Source of the DNA: Caulobacteraceae bacterium
GTDB taxonomy: Bacteria > Pseudomonadota > Alphaproteobacteria > Caulobacterales > Caulobacteraceae
DNA: 64,000 nt
Assembly: GCA_030446805.1 (NCBI GenBank)
Contig: JAUJMO010000001.1
Span: forward strand, 194,138 to 258,137
Reading direction: 5' to 3'
In this document: in pieces, positions 18,763-29,435 of the stretch
Layout of the letters: every line of letters starts with the position of its first letter
Numbering within the stretch: position 1 is the stretch's first letter
The notes under the pieces: generated by a model
Told to the model about the DNA's origin: nothing
The model's database searches: none
What the model saw: only the letters and a program-made list of their open reading frames with translations
Translations under genes and position numbers: made by a program

Positions 18763-19182
18763 ATGGCCGAACGCACCTTCTCCATTCTCAAGCCTGACGC
18801 GACCGAGCGGAACCTGACGGGCGCGGTCAACGCGGTCATCGAGAAGGCCGGCCTGCGCATCGTGGGCCAGCGCCGCATGCGCATGAGCCGCGAGCAGGCC
18901 GAGCAGTTCTACGGCGTCCACCGCGAGCGCCCCTTCTTCGGCGAGCTGGTCGAGTTCATGACCTCCGGCCCGGTCGTGGTGCAGGTGCTGGAAGGCGAAG
19001 GCGCGGTCGCGCGCTACCGCGAGGTGATGGGCGCCACCAACCCGGCCCAGGCCGAGGAAGGCACCATCCGCAAGCTGTTCGCCCGCTCCGTGGGCGAGAA
19101 CACCGTGCACGGCTCCGACAGCGCCGAGAACGCCGAGACGGAGATCGCCCAGTTCTTCACGGACGATCAGATCGTCGGCTGA
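18763..19182 (+). CDS. ndk: Nucleoside diphosphate kinase
   Basis: 139 residues, the standard bacterial length. Transfers the gamma phosphate from ATP to other nucleoside diphosphates through a phosphohistidine. The ATP-binding lysine (FSILKPDA) and the active histidine in the family signature [10 protein letters not shown] are present. A GTG three codons upstream (18754) is in frame, but [12 protein letters not shown] is the usual start. Its last 26 nt overlap the 3' end of purN on the other strand. Confidence 0.97.
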   Translation: MAERTFSILKPDATERNLTGAVNAVIEKAGLRIVGQRRMRMSREQAEQFYGVHRERPFFGELVEFMTSGPVVVQVLEGEGAVARYREVMGATNPAQAEEGTIRKLFARSVGENTVHGSDSAENAETEIAQFFTDDQIVG

Positions 19183-19741
19183 CGAACTCGGCCAGGGCCG
19201 CCGGATAAAGCGCGTGCTCGGCCTCGAGCACGCGCGCGGCCAGGCTTCCCTCCGTATCGCCCGGCAGGACGGGAACGCGGGCCTGGGCCAGCACAGGGCC
19301 TTCGTCCACCCCTTCGGTGACCAGATGCACGGAGCAGCCCGCCTCCGCGTCGCCGGCCTCCAGGGCGCGCCGGTGGGTGTGCAGGCCGGGATAGAGCGGC
19401 AGTAAGCTGGGGTGGATGTTCAGGATCCGCCCCCGCCAGGCCTCGATGAAGGCCGGCGACAGCAGGCGCATATAGCCGGCCAGAGCCACCATTTGCACAG
19501 CAGCGCCCTGCAGGGCGGCCGTGAGGTCCGCCTCGTGTGAGGCCTTGTCCCGGCCACGATGGTCGATGGCGCGGGCCTCGACCGCAGCCGCTCGCGCCGT
19601 TTCCAGCCCGGGGGCGGCGGGATTGTTCGACAGGACCAGGACCACTTCGGCCGGATAGGCGGGGTCGCGCGCCGCCTCCAGCAGGGCCGCCATGTTGGAG
19701 CCTCGCCCGCTGATCAGCACGCCGACCCGGGCGCGCCTCAC
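19157..19741 (-). CDS. purN: Phosphoribosylglycinamide formyltransferase PurN
   Basis: 194 residues; uses 10-formyltetrahydrofolate to formylate GAR in purine synthesis. Shows the N-terminal [14 protein letters not shown], the catalytic [16 protein letters not shown] (Asn and His) and the closing aspartate in [12 protein letters not shown]. The GTG at 19741 is the best start; it lies 13 nt after the purM stop, so purM-purN are one unit. The frame stays open upstream across purM but that part is not homologous. Confidence 0.94.
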   Translation of the reverse strand: MRRARVGVLISGRGSNMAALLEAARDPAYPAEVVLVLSNNPAAPGLETARAAAVEARAIDHRGRDKASHEADLTAALQGAAVQMVALAGYMRLLSPAFIEAWRGRILNIHPSLLPLYPGLHTHRRALEAGDAEAGCSVHLVTEGVDEGPVLAQARVPVLPGDTEGSLAARVLEAEHALYPAALAEFVSRRSDRP

Positions 19742-19754
19742 GCTCCGAACCCGC

Positions 19755-20756
19755 TCATGCGGGGGAGAGTTCGCCGCAGACAAAGGCGTCCGGGATCGCT
19801 GAGAGCGCATCGCCCACCGCTTCGGGGCCGACCACCAGGACGAAGCCGATGCCGCAATTGAAGGTGCGCCGCAGCTCTTCGTGAGCGATGCCGCCCTCCC
19901 GTTGCAGCCAGTCGAAAATAGGCGGCAGCGTCCAGGCGCCCTCGTCGAAGCGGGCGCGCAGGCCGGGCGCGATCGCACGGGGCGGGTTCTCGACCAGCCC
20001 GCCGCCTGTAATGTGGGCACCCCCCTTCAGCAGCCCGGCCCTGGCCAGCGGGAGCACCTCGGGCACATAGATGCGCGTAGGCTCCAGAAGCTCATCGGCG
20101 AGCGCGCCCCGGCCGAACGGCGCGGGAGCATCCCACCCCAATCCCGAGCGCTCCACCACGCGGCGGATCAGCGAATAGCCGTTGCTGTGCGGGCCGGAGG
20201 AGGGCAGGGCGACCAGCAGGTCCCCCGCTCTTTGTGCATCGAGCCGGGGCAGCACGGCGCCGCGCTCGACGGCGCCCAGGGCGAACCCGGCCAGGTCGTA
20301 GTCCCCTCCGGCGTAGAGGCCCGGCATCTCGGCTGTCTCTCCGCCGACCAGGGCGGCGCCCGCCCTGCGACACCCTTCCGCAATTCCGGCCACCACCGAG
20401 CGTGCTACCGCCACGTCCAGCCGCGCCGTGGCGTAGTAGTCCAGAAACAGCAGCGGCTCGGCGCCCTGCGCCAGCAGGTCGTTGACGCACATGGCCACCA
20501 GGTCGATGCCGATGGTGTCGTGCCGGCCCGTGTCGATGGCGATGCGCAGCTTGGTGCCGACGCCGTCCGTGGTGGTCACCAGCAAGGGGTCGACGTATCC
20601 GGCCGCCTTGAGGTCGAAGACCGCGCCGAAGCCGCCCAGCGACGGTTCGGCCCCGGCCCGGCCTGTGGCCGCAGCCAGCGGCTTGATCGCGTCTACCAGC
20701 GCCGCCCCGGCGTCTATGTCCACGCCGGCGTCCGCATAGGTCAGGCCGTTGGTCAT
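19755..20756 (-). CDS. purM: Phosphoribosylformylglycinamidine cyclo-ligase PurM
   Basis: 333 residues; ATP-dependent closure of the imidazole ring (AIR synthase). Family stretches: [13 protein letters not shown] at the start, [40 protein letters not shown]-like region, [10 protein letters not shown], and the [15 protein letters not shown]-site loop. The ATG at 20756 gives the normal N-terminus. Divergent from rnd, whose start lies 48 nt away. Confidence 0.96.
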   Translation of the reverse strand: MTNGLTYADAGVDIDAGAALVDAIKPLAAATGRAGAEPSLGGFGAVFDLKAAGYVDPLLVTTTDGVGTKLRIAIDTGRHDTIGIDLVAMCVNDLLAQGAEPLLFLDYYATARLDVAVARSVVAGIAEGCRRAGAALVGGETAEMPGLYAGGDYDLAGFALGAVERGAVLPRLDAQRAGDLLVALPSSGPHSNGYSLIRRVVERSGLGWDAPAPFGRGALADELLEPTRIYVPEVLPLARAGLLKGGAHITGGGLVENPPRAIAPGLRARFDEGAWTLPPIFDWLQREGGIAHEELRRTFNCGIGFVLVVGPEAVGDALSAIPDAFVCGELSPA

Positions 20757-20804
20757 GCTGCGCTCGGTTGCAAAGGCGGGGGCGGTGCGGGCTATAGCGG
20801 CGGG

Positions 20805-21956
20805 ATGGAGCCGATCACAACCACCGCCGAGCTCGAAGCGCTCTGCGCCCGCCTGTCCGGGGCGTCCTTTCTGGCGTTCGACACCGAATTCATGCGCGAA
20901 ACCACCTACTGGCCCAAGCTGTGCCTGATCCAGGTGGCTTCGCCGGACGAGGCCGCGATCATCGATCCTCTTTCCGAGGGCCTGGATCTCGAGCCCCTGC
21001 TGGCCCTGATGCGCGACCCAGGGCTGACCAAGGTCTGTCACGCCGGCCGGCAGGACGTGGAGATCTTCAACAACCTCGGCGTGATCCCCCGGCCCATCTT
21101 CGACAGCCAGATCGCGGCCATGGCGGCCGGCTTCGGCGAACAGGTCGCCTACGACGCCCTGGTCCGCCAGATGCTCCGTGTGGACCTGGACAAGAGCAGC
21201 CGGTTCACCGACTGGGCGCGGCGCCCCCTCAGCACCGCCCAGCTCAGCTATGCGCTGGCCGACGTGGTGCACCTGGCCGAACTCTACCCCCGTCTTCGCG
21301 AACGGCTGGAGACCAAAGGGCGCCTGGCCTGGGTGGCGGACGAGATGGCGGCGCTGGCCGATCCGGCCGCCTACAACCTGGACCCGGAAAACGCCTGGCG
21401 ACGGTTGAAGCCCCGCAAGTTCAGCGCCCGCTACCTTTCGGTGTTCCAGGCGGTCGCCGCCTGGCGCGAGCGCACAGCCCAGGCTCGAGACCAGGTCCGC
21501 AGCCGGCTGCTCAAGGACGAGGCGATCGACGAGATCGCCGCCCAGGCGCCCACGGACCCGGCCGCGTTCGACCGCCTGCGCTCCGTGCCCAAGGGGTTCG
21601 GGGGCGGCAAGTTCGGCGCCGAGGTGGCCGAGGTGGTCAAAGCGGCCCTGCAGTCGGCCGAGACCAGGGCTCCCGTCGTGGACCGCCCGCCGCCCGCGGC
21701 CCAGGCCCCCGGCGCGGTGGTGGAGCTGCTGAAGGTGCTGCTGAAGGCCCGGTCGGAGGAGGCCAACGTCGCCCCCAAGCTGATCGCCACGGTGCCCGAG
21801 CTCGAGAAGATCGCAGCGAGCGACAAGGCCGACAGCCCCGTGCTCCACGGCTGGCGCCGCGAGCTGTTCGGCGAGGACGCGCTGCGCCTGAAGCGTGGCG
21901 AACTGGCGCTCGTGCTGGAAGGCGCCCGCGTGCGGGTGCGGGAGGTAGGGCCCTAG
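20805..21956 (+). CDS. rnd: Ribonuclease D
   Basis: 383-residue 3'-to-5' exoribonuclease that trims tRNA and other small RNA ends. The DEDDy exonuclease domain occupies about 1-170: D26 and E28 in [10 protein letters not shown], an aspartate in [11 protein letters not shown], then the YALADV tyrosine-aspartate motif. An HRDC-like region follows (about 210-290). A TATAGC at 20793-20798 is only 6 nt before the ATG, so the mRNA may be leaderless. Its TAG overlaps the ppx stop on the other strand through a CTAG palindrome. Confidence 0.94.
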   Translation: MEPITTTAELEALCARLSGASFLAFDTEFMRETTYWPKLCLIQVASPDEAAIIDPLSEGLDLEPLLALMRDPGLTKVCHAGRQDVEIFNNLGVIPRPIFDSQIAAMAAGFGEQVAYDALVRQMLRVDLDKSSRFTDWARRPLSTAQLSYALADVVHLAELYPRLRERLETKGRLAWVADEMAALADPAAYNLDPENAWRRLKPRKFSARYLSVFQAVAAWRERTAQARDQVRSRLLKDEAIDEIAAQAPTDPAAFDRLRSVPKGFGGGKFGAEVAEVVKAALQSAETRAPVVDRPPPAAQAPGAVVELLKVLLKARSEEANVAPKLIATVPELEKIAASDKADSPVLHGWRRELFGEDALRLKRGELALVLEGARVRVREVGP

Positions 21957-23443
21957 GCTGTTCGCATCACCGGGGTCAGCTCCAGGTGCGCCGCCACGGC
22001 GCTCAGCCGTTTGCGGGTCTGCTCTCCCAGCAGCAGGTCGGCCGCCTCAGGCTCGGCCGTGAGCACCAGGTCGTGGGACTCGATACGCAACCTCGAGCGG
22101 CCGAGCAGGGCGGCGCTCCGCCCGGAAAGATCGCAGCCCAGCCGCAGCGCCAGGCCCATGGCGCGGGCCCTGACCAAGCGCTCAGGCGACAGCACGCGCC
22201 CTATGGTGGACGCCTCCGGCATGGCCTCGTCCGCGCCGTAGCGGTTGAAGATGGCTGCCGCCAGGAAGGCCCGCTCGCCATGCGTCTGCCCCGCGATGGG
22301 CGCGCGCAGGACCTGGTTGAAGGCCAGCGCTCCCCGGTGGTCGGGGTGCAGCCGGGCGCCGATGTCGGCCAGTCGCGCCGCGGCCGCCAGCAGGGTGAAG
22401 CCGCGCTCCCCTCTGAAGGTGGGCGGAAGGGCGGCCAGCACGGGGGCCAGCCACTGCTCCAGAGCCTGCCCCAGCCCGTCCGCGACCCCCAGGCGCGCAC
22501 CCAGGGCTGCGCAGCCCTCCACAAGGGGATCGCGCGCGCGCAGCTCCGGCGCCATGGCGTCGTAGATCATCCCTTCCCTGACGCCGTAGGCGGAGAAGAC
22601 CACCCGCTCGCAGCCCAGCCGCTCGATGACGGTCTCCAGCAGCACGGCGGCGTGGGGCAGGGTTTCGAGACGCTTCCTGGATACGCCCGGCATGCGCTCC
22701 AGCGAGCTCCGGGACTGCCGCGCGATCAGCCTGGCGAGCTCCAGCGCCTCGCGGGCGTCCAGCCGGTATTGGTGCACCACATGGAGCGGATAACCGGCCA
22801 TGCGCATGTGCAGCAGGGCCAGGTTGCGCCAGGCGCCGCCGACGGCGTGGAAGACCTCCGTCCCGTAGCTGTCCGCCACCGTCTCCAGACGCTTCAGCGC
22901 TTCCTTGCGGGCGCGACCCACGTCGTAGTCCTTGGCGGCCCCCATGGCGAAAGGGCCCAGCGGCAGGGTGACGCCCTGGCCGACCTCGCCCCCGCCGATG
23001 CGCATCAGCTCCAGACTGGACCCGCCCAGGTCGCCCACCACCCCGTTCGCGCCCGGTGCGCCGGCGATCACGCCCAGGGCCGCCCAACGCGCCTCCTCCT
23101 CGCCGGACAGCACCCGGAGCTCAAGGCCCGCCTGCTCCCGCACGCGGGCCACGAAGTCCGGTCCATCCTCCGCCTCACGGACCGCCGCCGTCGCCGCCGT
23201 ATGGATCTCCGCAGGGCGCGCGCCGTCCAACACCGCCCGGAAACGCCGCAAGGCGGCCAGCGCGGCGGCCGCGCCTTCAGGGTTCAGGCGGCGGCTCGCG
23301 TCCAGCCCGCGCCCGAGGCCCGCCAGGACCTTCTCGTTGTGAACAGTCCAGATGGCCCGGCCTTCGACGCGGTACAGGACCAAGCGAACGGAGTTGGACC
23401 CGACGTCGACGACCGCGACGTCGCGAGGCTGCGGTGCGCTCAC
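21953..23443 (-). CDS. ppx: Exopolyphosphatase / guanosine pentaphosphate phosphatase (Ppx/GppA)
   Basis: 496-residue actin-fold phosphatase. Opens with [20 protein letters not shown] (phosphate-binding loop) and has [15 protein letters not shown] (second phosphate motif), then an HD-like C-terminal domain (about 310-480). It hydrolyses terminal phosphates of polyphosphate and in some bacteria pppGpp. It follows ppk by 4 nt, so synthesis and breakdown of polyphosphate are made from one transcript. Confidence 0.93.
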   Translation of the reverse strand: MSAPQPRDVAVVDVGSNSVRLVLYRVEGRAIWTVHNEKVLAGLGRGLDASRRLNPEGAAAALAALRRFRAVLDGARPAEIHTAATAAVREAEDGPDFVARVREQAGLELRVLSGEEEARWAALGVIAGAPGANGVVGDLGGSSLELMRIGGGEVGQGVTLPLGPFAMGAAKDYDVGRARKEALKRLETVADSYGTEVFHAVGGAWRNLALLHMRMAGYPLHVVHQYRLDAREALELARLIARQSRSSLERMPGVSRKRLETLPHAAVLLETVIERLGCERVVFSAYGVREGMIYDAMAPELRARDPLVEGCAALGARLGVADGLGQALEQWLAPVLAALPPTFRGERGFTLLAAAARLADIGARLHPDHRGALAFNQVLRAPIAGQTHGERAFLAAAIFNRYGADEAMPEASTIGRVLSPERLVRARAMGLALRLGCDLSGRSAALLGRSRLRIESHDLVLTAEPEAADLLLGEQTRKRLSAVAAHLELTPVMRTA

Positions 23444-23447
23444 GGGA

Positions 23448-25700
23448 TCAGCGCTTCGGGCCGACGTATTCGAAGGCGCGCGGCAGGTCCTTCACCTTCC
23501 GGCCGCGTCCGGACAGACTGGGATGGGTCATGAAGTACTCGTGGACCGAGAAGGCTTTCCCTCCCAGGTCCGAGTTGCGGCGGCGGTAGCTCCCGTCCGG
23601 CGACAGGTCCCAGCTCTGCGCCTCGTCGTTCAGGTAGGCGACCATGATCTGGTCCAGCACCTGACGGTGCACGGTGGCGTTGAGGACCGGCACCAGGGTC
23701 TCGACGCGCCGGTCCAGGTTGCGCGGCATCCAGTCCGCAGAGGAGATGTAGACCCGGGCATGCGGGCCGGGCATGGCCTCGCCGTTGGCGAAGGCCACCA
23801 CGCGGGAGTGCTCCAGGAAGCGGCCCACGATCGATTTGACGTGGATGTTCTCCGACAGCCCCGGCACGCCCGGGCGCAGACAGCACACGCCCCGCACCAT
23901 GAGCTCGATCCGCACGCCGGCCTGGCTGGCCCGGTACAGGGCGTCGATAATGGCCGGGTCGACGAGCGCGTTCAGCTTGGCCCAGATGGCGGCCGGCTTG
24001 CCGGCCTGGACGTTCTCCACCTCGCGCTCGATGCGGCGTATCAGCCGAGTCTTCAGGGTGACCGGGGAAAAGGCGAGCTTCTCCATGGTGTCCGGCACGG
24101 CGTAGCCCGTGATGAAGTTGAACACGCGACTGGCGTCACGGCCCAGCCGCGGATCGTTCGTGAACAGAGAAAGGTCCGTGTACACCCGCGCCGTGACCGG
24201 ATGATAATTGCCGGTGCCGAAGTGGCAGTAGGTGGACAGCGAGTCGCCCTCGCGCCGCACCACGACGCTGATCTTGGCGTGGGTCTTGTACTCCACGAAG
24301 CCGAAGACGACGTGCACGCCCGCCCGCTCCAGGTCGCGCGCCCATTTCAGATTGGCCTCCTCGTCGAACCGGGCCTTGATCTCCACCAAGGCGGTGACGT
24401 TCTTGCCGTTCTCCGCCGCCTCGATCAGGGCGGCCACGATGGGGCTGTCCTTGCTGGTGCGGTAGAGCGTCTGCTTGATGGCGATCACGCAGGGATCAGT
24501 GGCCGCCTGACGCAGGAAGTTCACCACCACGTCGAAGCTCTCGAAGGGATGGTGGACCAGGATGTCCTTTTCGCGGATGGCGGCGAAGGCGTCCCCGCCG
24601 TGGTCGCGGATGCGCTCCGGATAGCGCGGCTCATAGGGCTTGAACTTCAGGTCCGGCCGGTCCGGCGGGATCAGCTGCGCCAGCTGGGCCAGGCCCAGCA
24701 TGCCGTCGATCACCACCACGTCGTGCGGCTCCGCCTCGATCTGCTCCACGATGAAGGCCCGCAGGTCCGCCGGCATGTGTGCGTCGATCTTGATGCGGAC
24801 GACCGATCCCAGGCGCCGCGTCTTGAGCAGGGCTTCGAACTCGCGGACCAGATCCTCCGCCTCCTCCTCCAGCTCGATGTCGCTGTCGCGGACGACGTTG
24901 AAGCTGCCCTTGCTGATCACCTCCATGCCGGGGAACAGGTGGTCCAGGAACAAGGAGACCACGTCCTCCAGCAGGATATAGCGCCGGACCCGCGCAGCCT
25001 GTTGCCCGCGCTCGTCCTGCGGGGAGGGGAGCCGCCAGAAGCGGTCCACCTGGGCCGGCACCGGCACCAGGGCGTAGAGGGTGCGCCCGTCCGTGCGGCG
25101 CCGCAGCTTCAGCCCGAGCGCGAAGCCAAGATTGGGAATGAAGGGAAAGGGGTGCGCCGGGTCGATGGCCAGCGGCGTCAGCACCGGGAAGAGCTTCTCC
25201 TGAAACTGCGTCAGCAGCCATTCGTGCTCGTGCGGATCGACCTCGTCGGAAGCCAGCACATGGAGGCCCTCGCCCGCCAGCTCCGCGCGCAGGTCGCGCC
25301 AGCGGGCCTGCTGCCGCTCCATCAGCGCGGCGGCCGCCTCGTTCACCCGGTCCAGGACCTCGTCCGGGGCCAAACCGTCCTGGCTGAGCTTGCGCACGCC
25401 CTCGCGCACCTGTCCCTGCAGGCCCGCGACCCGGACCATGTAGAATTCATCCAGATTGTTAGCCGAGATGGACAGGAAGCGGAGCCGCTCCAGCAGCGGA
25501 TGACGCGGGTTCTCGCTCTCCTCCAACACACGCTGGTTGAAGGCCAGCCAGGTGAGCTCGCGGTTGAAGAAGCGCTCGGGCGAGGCCAGCAGCGCCTCGT
25601 CCAGCTCCAGCACGCGCGGCTTGGCGCTTCCGCGCTTCGGCGTTGGCGTCCGCAGCGCCATCTCGGCGGCGGGGGCGACGGTGTCGGCGTGCGCGGGCAT
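23448..25700 (-). CDS. ppk: Polyphosphate kinase 1
   Basis: 750 residues. Reversibly builds inorganic polyphosphate from ATP. N domain begins [18 protein letters not shown] (about 43-60); the catalytic half contains the phosphohistidine motif [13 protein letters not shown] with [10 protein letters not shown] after it, and the second conserved histidine in [21 protein letters not shown]. Full length. A purine-rich GGGGGA precedes the ATG. It sits between hdaA and ppx, an order known from Caulobacter. Confidence 0.96.
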   Translation of the reverse strand: MPAHADTVAPAAEMALRTPTPKRGSAKPRVLELDEALLASPERFFNRELTWLAFNQRVLEESENPRHPLLERLRFLSISANNLDEFYMVRVAGLQGQVREGVRKLSQDGLAPDEVLDRVNEAAAALMERQQARWRDLRAELAGEGLHVLASDEVDPHEHEWLLTQFQEKLFPVLTPLAIDPAHPFPFIPNLGFALGLKLRRRTDGRTLYALVPVPAQVDRFWRLPSPQDERGQQAARVRRYILLEDVVSLFLDHLFPGMEVISKGSFNVVRDSDIELEEEAEDLVREFEALLKTRRLGSVVRIKIDAHMPADLRAFIVEQIEAEPHDVVVIDGMLGLAQLAQLIPPDRPDLKFKPYEPRYPERIRDHGGDAFAAIREKDILVHHPFESFDVVVNFLRQAATDPCVIAIKQTLYRTSKDSPIVAALIEAAENGKNVTALVEIKARFDEEANLKWARDLERAGVHVVFGFVEYKTHAKISVVVRREGDSLSTYCHFGTGNYHPVTARVYTDLSLFTNDPRLGRDASRVFNFITGYAVPDTMEKLAFSPVTLKTRLIRRIEREVENVQAGKPAAIWAKLNALVDPAIIDALYRASQAGVRIELMVRGVCCLRPGVPGLSENIHVKSIVGRFLEHSRVVAFANGEAMPGPHARVYISSADWMPRNLDRRVETLVPVLNATVHRQVLDQIMVAYLNDEAQSWDLSPDGSYRRRNSDLGGKAFSVHEYFMTHPSLSGRGRKVKDLPRAFEYVGPKR

Positions 25701-25735
25701 TCCCCCGATTTGGCGCGCACAGGTTACGAAAGCAA

Positions 25736-26377
25736 TCAGTCGGACACCTCGCCCGCGGCTTCCAGAACCTCGCGGGCCAGCGCCCGGGTCACCGGTCGGT
25801 GCAGGGCGGCGGCCTCCTCGTCCAGCTGCTCCACCACCGCCCGCGCCTGCGGGACGGACCTTTCGATGCGTTTGACGAGGTAGGGGATCAGATCCTCGGG
25901 CGGGGTGATGCTGCGTTCGGCGAACAACCGCGCCAGCACCCCCGACAGCACCAGATCGTCCGGCTCCTCGATCTCGGCCACGGCCAGGGCGTTCAGCCGC
26001 GAGCGGAGGTCGGGCAGATGCGCCGGCCAGCCGGCCGGGCGGGCCCTGGCGGTCAGCAGCAGGCCATGGCCCTCCGCCGCGCGGTTAAGCAGGTGGAAGA
26101 GCACCTCCTCCGACCCGCGCCGGTCGGCGTCCTCCAGCAGCACCGGTCCTTGAGACGTGCGCCCGTCCCAGGCGACCGCCCCGGTTCGCGCGACCCAGAT
26201 CGCGGCCAGGTGGCTCTTTCCCGACCCCGCGGGACCGACCAGGCACAGGGCGCCGCCCGGCCATGCCGGCCACGCGTCCACCGCGCCCAAAGCCTCCGCA
26301 TTGGCCGGAGACACCACGAAGTCCGATCGGCCGGAGCGCAGCGCGCGATCCAGCCTGAGACGCAACTGCCGTCCCAA
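25736..26377 (-). CDS. hdaA: DnaA-related replication regulator HdaA
   Basis: 213-residue AAA+ protein without the DnaA DNA-binding domain. Walker A is [11 protein letters not shown] (48-58); the sensor regions [23 protein letters not shown] and the C-terminal lid follow. An N-terminal QLRLRL at residues 4-9 sits where Hda proteins carry the clamp-binding QL-type motif. Family knowledge: with the sliding clamp, HdaA stimulates ATP hydrolysis by DnaA after initiation. Upstream of ppk, divergent from aspS. Confidence 0.88.
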   Translation of the reverse strand: MGRQLRLRLDRALRSGRSDFVVSPANAEALGAVDAWPAWPGGALCLVGPAGSGKSHLAAIWVARTGAVAWDGRTSQGPVLLEDADRRGSEEVLFHLLNRAAEGHGLLLTARARPAGWPAHLPDLRSRLNALAVAEIEEPDDLVLSGVLARLFAERSITPPEDLIPYLVKRIERSVPQARAVVEQLDEEAAALHRPVTRALAREVLEAAGEVSD

Positions 26378-26445
26378 ACCCAGCTCTCTGTTGGCGAACC
26401 CGGACTCTAACAGAGCGTCCCGGGCCCGTCACCAAGGTCGCTTCC

Positions 26446-26451
26446 TTGACA
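26446..26451 (+). promoter_or_regulatory. Possible -35 element upstream of aspS
   Basis: A perfect TTGACA 65 nt before the aspS start in the hdaA-aspS divergent gap. No clear -10 follows, so this is only a candidate. Confidence 0.25.
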
Positions 26452-26515
26452 AAGGCGCCCGGCCCGTGGCCCCTCCGCCGCTCCGCCCACACGCTCCCCG
26501 GCAAGCTCCCCGATC

Positions 26516-28288
26516 ATGCACGCCTATCGCACCCACACCTGCGGCGCCCTGCGCCGGACCGACGCCGGCCAGGCCGTGCGGCTTTCAGGCTGGATCCATC
26601 GCAAGCGCGACCACGGCGGGCTGATGTTCGTGGACCTGCGCGACCATTACGGCGTGGCCCAGCTTGTGCTGGCCCCCGACAGCGAAGGCTTCGCCGTGCT
26701 GGAGCGGCTCCGGGCCGAGAGCGTGATCCGCATCGAAGGCGAGGTGGTGGCTCGCTCGCCCGAAACGGTGAACCCCAACCTGCCCACAGGCGAGATCGAG
26801 ATCCGCGTCCGCACCGCCGATGTCCTGTCCGAAGCGGCCGAACTGCCGGTCCCGGTGTTCGGCGAGCCCGACTATCCCGAGGATCTGCGGCTCAAGCACC
26901 GCTACCTCGACCTTCGCCGCGAGACCCTGCACCGAAACATCGTGCTGCGCTCGCAGGTGATCAGCTCGATCCGCCGCCGGATGACCGACGCCGGCTTCAA
27001 CGAGCTCCAGACCCCCATCCTGACCGCCTCCAGTCCCGAAGGCGCCCGCGACTTCCTGGTCCCCTCCCGCCTGCACCCGGGCGAGTTCTACGCGCTCCCC
27101 CAGGCGCCGCAGCAGTTCAAGCAACTGCTGATGGTGTCCGGCTTTGATCGCTACTTCCAGATCGCCCCCTGCTTCCGGGACGAGGACGCCCGCGCGGACC
27201 GCTCGCCGGGCGAGTTCTACCAGCTCGACCTCGAGATGAGCTTCGTCACCCAGGAGGACGTCTTCAACGCGCTCGAGCCCGTGCTCCACGGCGTGTTCGA
27301 GGAGTTCGCCGAGGGCAAGGCCGTCACGCCGTACCCGTTCCCGCGCATCCCCTATCGGGAAAGCATCGCCAAGTACGGCACCGACAAGCCGGACCTGCGC
27401 AACCCGATCCAGATGCAGGACGTCTCGGACCATTTCCGCGGGGCGGGCTTCGGCCTGTTCGCCCGCATCCTCGACGCGGACAGCAAGCACCGCATTTGGG
27501 CGATCCCGGCGCCCGGGGGCGGCGCCCGCGCCTTCGCCGATCGCATGAATTCCTGGGCCCAGGGCGAGGGCCAGCCCGGTCTCGGCTACATCTTCTGGCG
27601 CGAAGGCGAGGAGGGGGGGGCAGGGCCGATCGCCAAGAACATCGGCCCCGAGCTCACCACCGCCGTCCGGGACCAGTTAGGCCTCCAGGTGGGCGACGCC
27701 GCCTTTTTCGTCGCCGGCGACCCTGCCGCATTCTACAAGTTCGCCGGCCTGGCCCGCACCAAGGTCGGCCAGGAACTGAATCTGGTGGCCGAGGGCCGCT
27801 TCGACTTCTGCTGGATCGTCGACTTCCCGATGTTCGAGTGGAACGAGGACGAGAAGCGCATCGACTTCTCGCACAACCCCTTCTCCATGCCGCAGGGCGA
27901 GCTGGAGGCGCTCAACGGCCAGGACCCGCTCGACATCCTGGCCTACCAGTACGACATCGTCGTCAACGGGGTTGAGCTCAGCTCCGGCGCCATCCGGAAC
28001 CACAAGCCGGAAATCATGCTCCGCGCCTTCGAGATCGCCGGCTATGGGCCGGAGGTGGTCGAGGAGCAGTTCGGCGGCATGCTCAACGCCTTCCGCTACG
28101 GCGCCCCGCCGCACGGCGGCTCGGCCCCCGGCATCGATCGGATCGTCATGCTGCTGGCGGGCGCGCAGAACATCCGCGAGGTCATCGCCTTTCCGCTGAA
28201 CCAGCAGGCGCGCGACCTGATGATGAACGCCCCGGCGCCCGTGAGCGCGCGTCAGCTCAAGGAGCTGCACATCCGAGTGCAGCCGTAA
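26516..28288 (+). CDS. aspS: Aspartyl-tRNA synthetase
   Basis: 590-residue class IIb synthetase with an OB-fold anticodon domain (about 1-110: [20 protein letters not shown]), class II motif 2 ([20 protein letters not shown]), the bacterial GAD insertion (about 285-425) and motif 3 ([16 protein letters not shown]). Charges tRNA-Asp; in alphaproteobacteria with GatCAB it often also charges tRNA-Asn. Motif 2 reads SPGEFYQLD, slightly different from the common QPEFTQ form. Confidence 0.96.
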   Translation: MHAYRTHTCGALRRTDAGQAVRLSGWIHRKRDHGGLMFVDLRDHYGVAQLVLAPDSEGFAVLERLRAESVIRIEGEVVARSPETVNPNLPTGEIEIRVRTADVLSEAAELPVPVFGEPDYPEDLRLKHRYLDLRRETLHRNIVLRSQVISSIRRRMTDAGFNELQTPILTASSPEGARDFLVPSRLHPGEFYALPQAPQQFKQLLMVSGFDRYFQIAPCFRDEDARADRSPGEFYQLDLEMSFVTQEDVFNALEPVLHGVFEEFAEGKAVTPYPFPRIPYRESIAKYGTDKPDLRNPIQMQDVSDHFRGAGFGLFARILDADSKHRIWAIPAPGGGARAFADRMNSWAQGEGQPGLGYIFWREGEEGGAGPIAKNIGPELTTAVRDQLGLQVGDAAFFVAGDPAAFYKFAGLARTKVGQELNLVAEGRFDFCWIVDFPMFEWNEDEKRIDFSHNPFSMPQGELEALNGQDPLDILAYQYDIVVNGVELSSGAIRNHKPEIMLRAFEIAGYGPEVVEEQFGGMLNAFRYGAPPHGGSAPGIDRIVMLLAGAQNIREVIAFPLNQQARDLMMNAPAPVSARQLKELHIRVQP

Positions 28289-28480
28289 TCGGCCGCACTT
28301 CTGTCCTCGGCTGACCCAAGTCCGTCCTTGCCGGGGACGATGATCGGTTCGAGGCGCCCGAGCCGAGCTGTCGGTCCGCAACCTCGTAATACTTCAGGGC
28401 GCTGAGGACGGTGCACGCGTGGCTTGCCGACCACCCCAGCCCGGAGCAGAAAGAGCCAGGCAACTCGACCGGGCCGAACG
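28289..28480. other. Intergenic gap between aspS and the GNAT gene
   Basis: 192 nt without a gene I can support. A GGTTCGAGG string near 28348 is not part of a tRNA: no acceptor stem pairs with its surroundings. Confidence 0.5.
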
Positions 28481-29029
28481 ATGATTACACGTGTGGCGGC
28501 TGCAGAGGATGCGGGCGCGATCGCCCGTGTCCACGCAGCCAGTTGGCGCGATGCCTACTCAGAGATCCTCGACGCTCAATTCCTTGCGGGCCCTATCGAA
28601 GACGAACGCCTCAGCTTTTGGAGTCGCCGGCTAGCTCAGGCTCACGGACGCCTGAGAGTCACAATGGCGCTGGAAGGTCATGCGGTAGTCGGATTCATAT
28701 GCATCATCGCAGACGACGACCCGCTCTGGGGAAGTCGGGTCGACAACCTCCACGTTGTGCCCTCGCTTCGAGGCGGGGGCATTGGGGAGCGCCTGCTCAG
28801 ACAGGCTTCGGCAGAACTCGCCGACACGTCTGAGAGCGGAGGCCTGTACCTGTGGGTGTTCGAAGCCAACACTAAGGCCCGACGCTTCTATGAGCGTCTA
28901 GGCGCAAAGACAGTCGAGCGCAGCTCTTCGCAAATCCCCAGTGCGCGCGGAAATCCGATTGTCCGTCTTCACTGGCCAGACGTTCGCACACTAGCAGGGG
29001 CGAGCTCGTGCAGGCGCTCCGGCCTCTGA
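28481..29029 (+). CDS. GNAT-family N-acetyltransferase
   Basis: 182 residues with the GNAT fold: an N-terminal helix AAAEDAGAIARVHAASWRDAY, beta strands around VVGFICI, the acetyl-CoA motif A as LHVVPSLRGGGIGERLL (90-106) and the motif B pattern VFEANTKARRFYERLGAK. This pattern is typical of small acetyltransferases related to phosphinothricin or ribosomal-protein acetyltransferases; the substrate is unknown. The gene has lower GC (about 63% in one stretch counted) than its neighbours and stands alone between aspS and a broken regulator, which suggests acquisition. Confidence 0.85.
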   Translation: MITRVAAAEDAGAIARVHAASWRDAYSEILDAQFLAGPIEDERLSFWSRRLAQAHGRLRVTMALEGHAVVGFICIIADDDPLWGSRVDNLHVVPSLRGGGIGERLLRQASAELADTSESGGLYLWVFEANTKARRFYERLGAKTVERSSSQIPSARGNPIVRLHWPDVRTLAGASSCRRSGL

Positions 29030-29066
29030 CCTGGTCCATGCTGTTCACGGGCGATCCTTCAACGCT

Positions 29067-29402
29067 TCAGCGCTCGCCATCGGCGCGCAACCCCGAAACC
29101 ATCATCTCCGCATAGGTCTCGCCGATCTCCCGCGCGGTCTGCGGCGAGGTCTGGGGACGGAACCAGCGGTGCGTCCAGCCGACCACGCCCAGCATGCCGT
29201 AGGCCACGACCCGCGACGGGCCGACGTTGCGCAGGCTTCCATCGGCATAGCCTTGCTCGATGATCTGGATAAAGGCGTTCTCGATCACCAGATCAATCTG
29301 GCGCATGTCCGAGGCCCACTTGGAGCGGCGGTCGGGCACGCGGCTCAGGTGCTTGCGGATGTAGATGAAGAGCAGCCGATACTGCTCGCCGCAGGAACCC
29401 AT
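29067..29402 (-). pseudogene. TetR-family regulator, C-terminal fragment without HTH
   Basis: 111 codons matching the ligand-binding half of a TetR/AcrR regulator (RSKWASDMRQIDLVIENAFIQIIEQGYADGSL, then VVAYGMLGVVGWTHRWF). The roughly 50-residue helix-turn-helix that should precede it is missing: directly upstream lies the end of the pentapeptide gene at 29436. Such a fragment could dimerise but not bind DNA. It is most likely what remains after a deletion at its 5' end. Confidence in the family is good; whether anything is translated is unknown. Confidence 0.7.
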
Positions 29403-29435
29403 ATTCGAAGCAGGCTGAACCCGCCGGCCCGGGCT

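Noticed and set aside
23352-25883. 843-codon open frame on the plus strand across ppk
   Set aside because: Composition rich in His, Gln, Arg and Val with no motif; ppk on the other strand has all catalytic residues and full length.
28335-28380. GGTTCGAGG string like a tRNA T-loop
   Set aside because: No acceptor or anticodon stem can be formed with flanking sequence.
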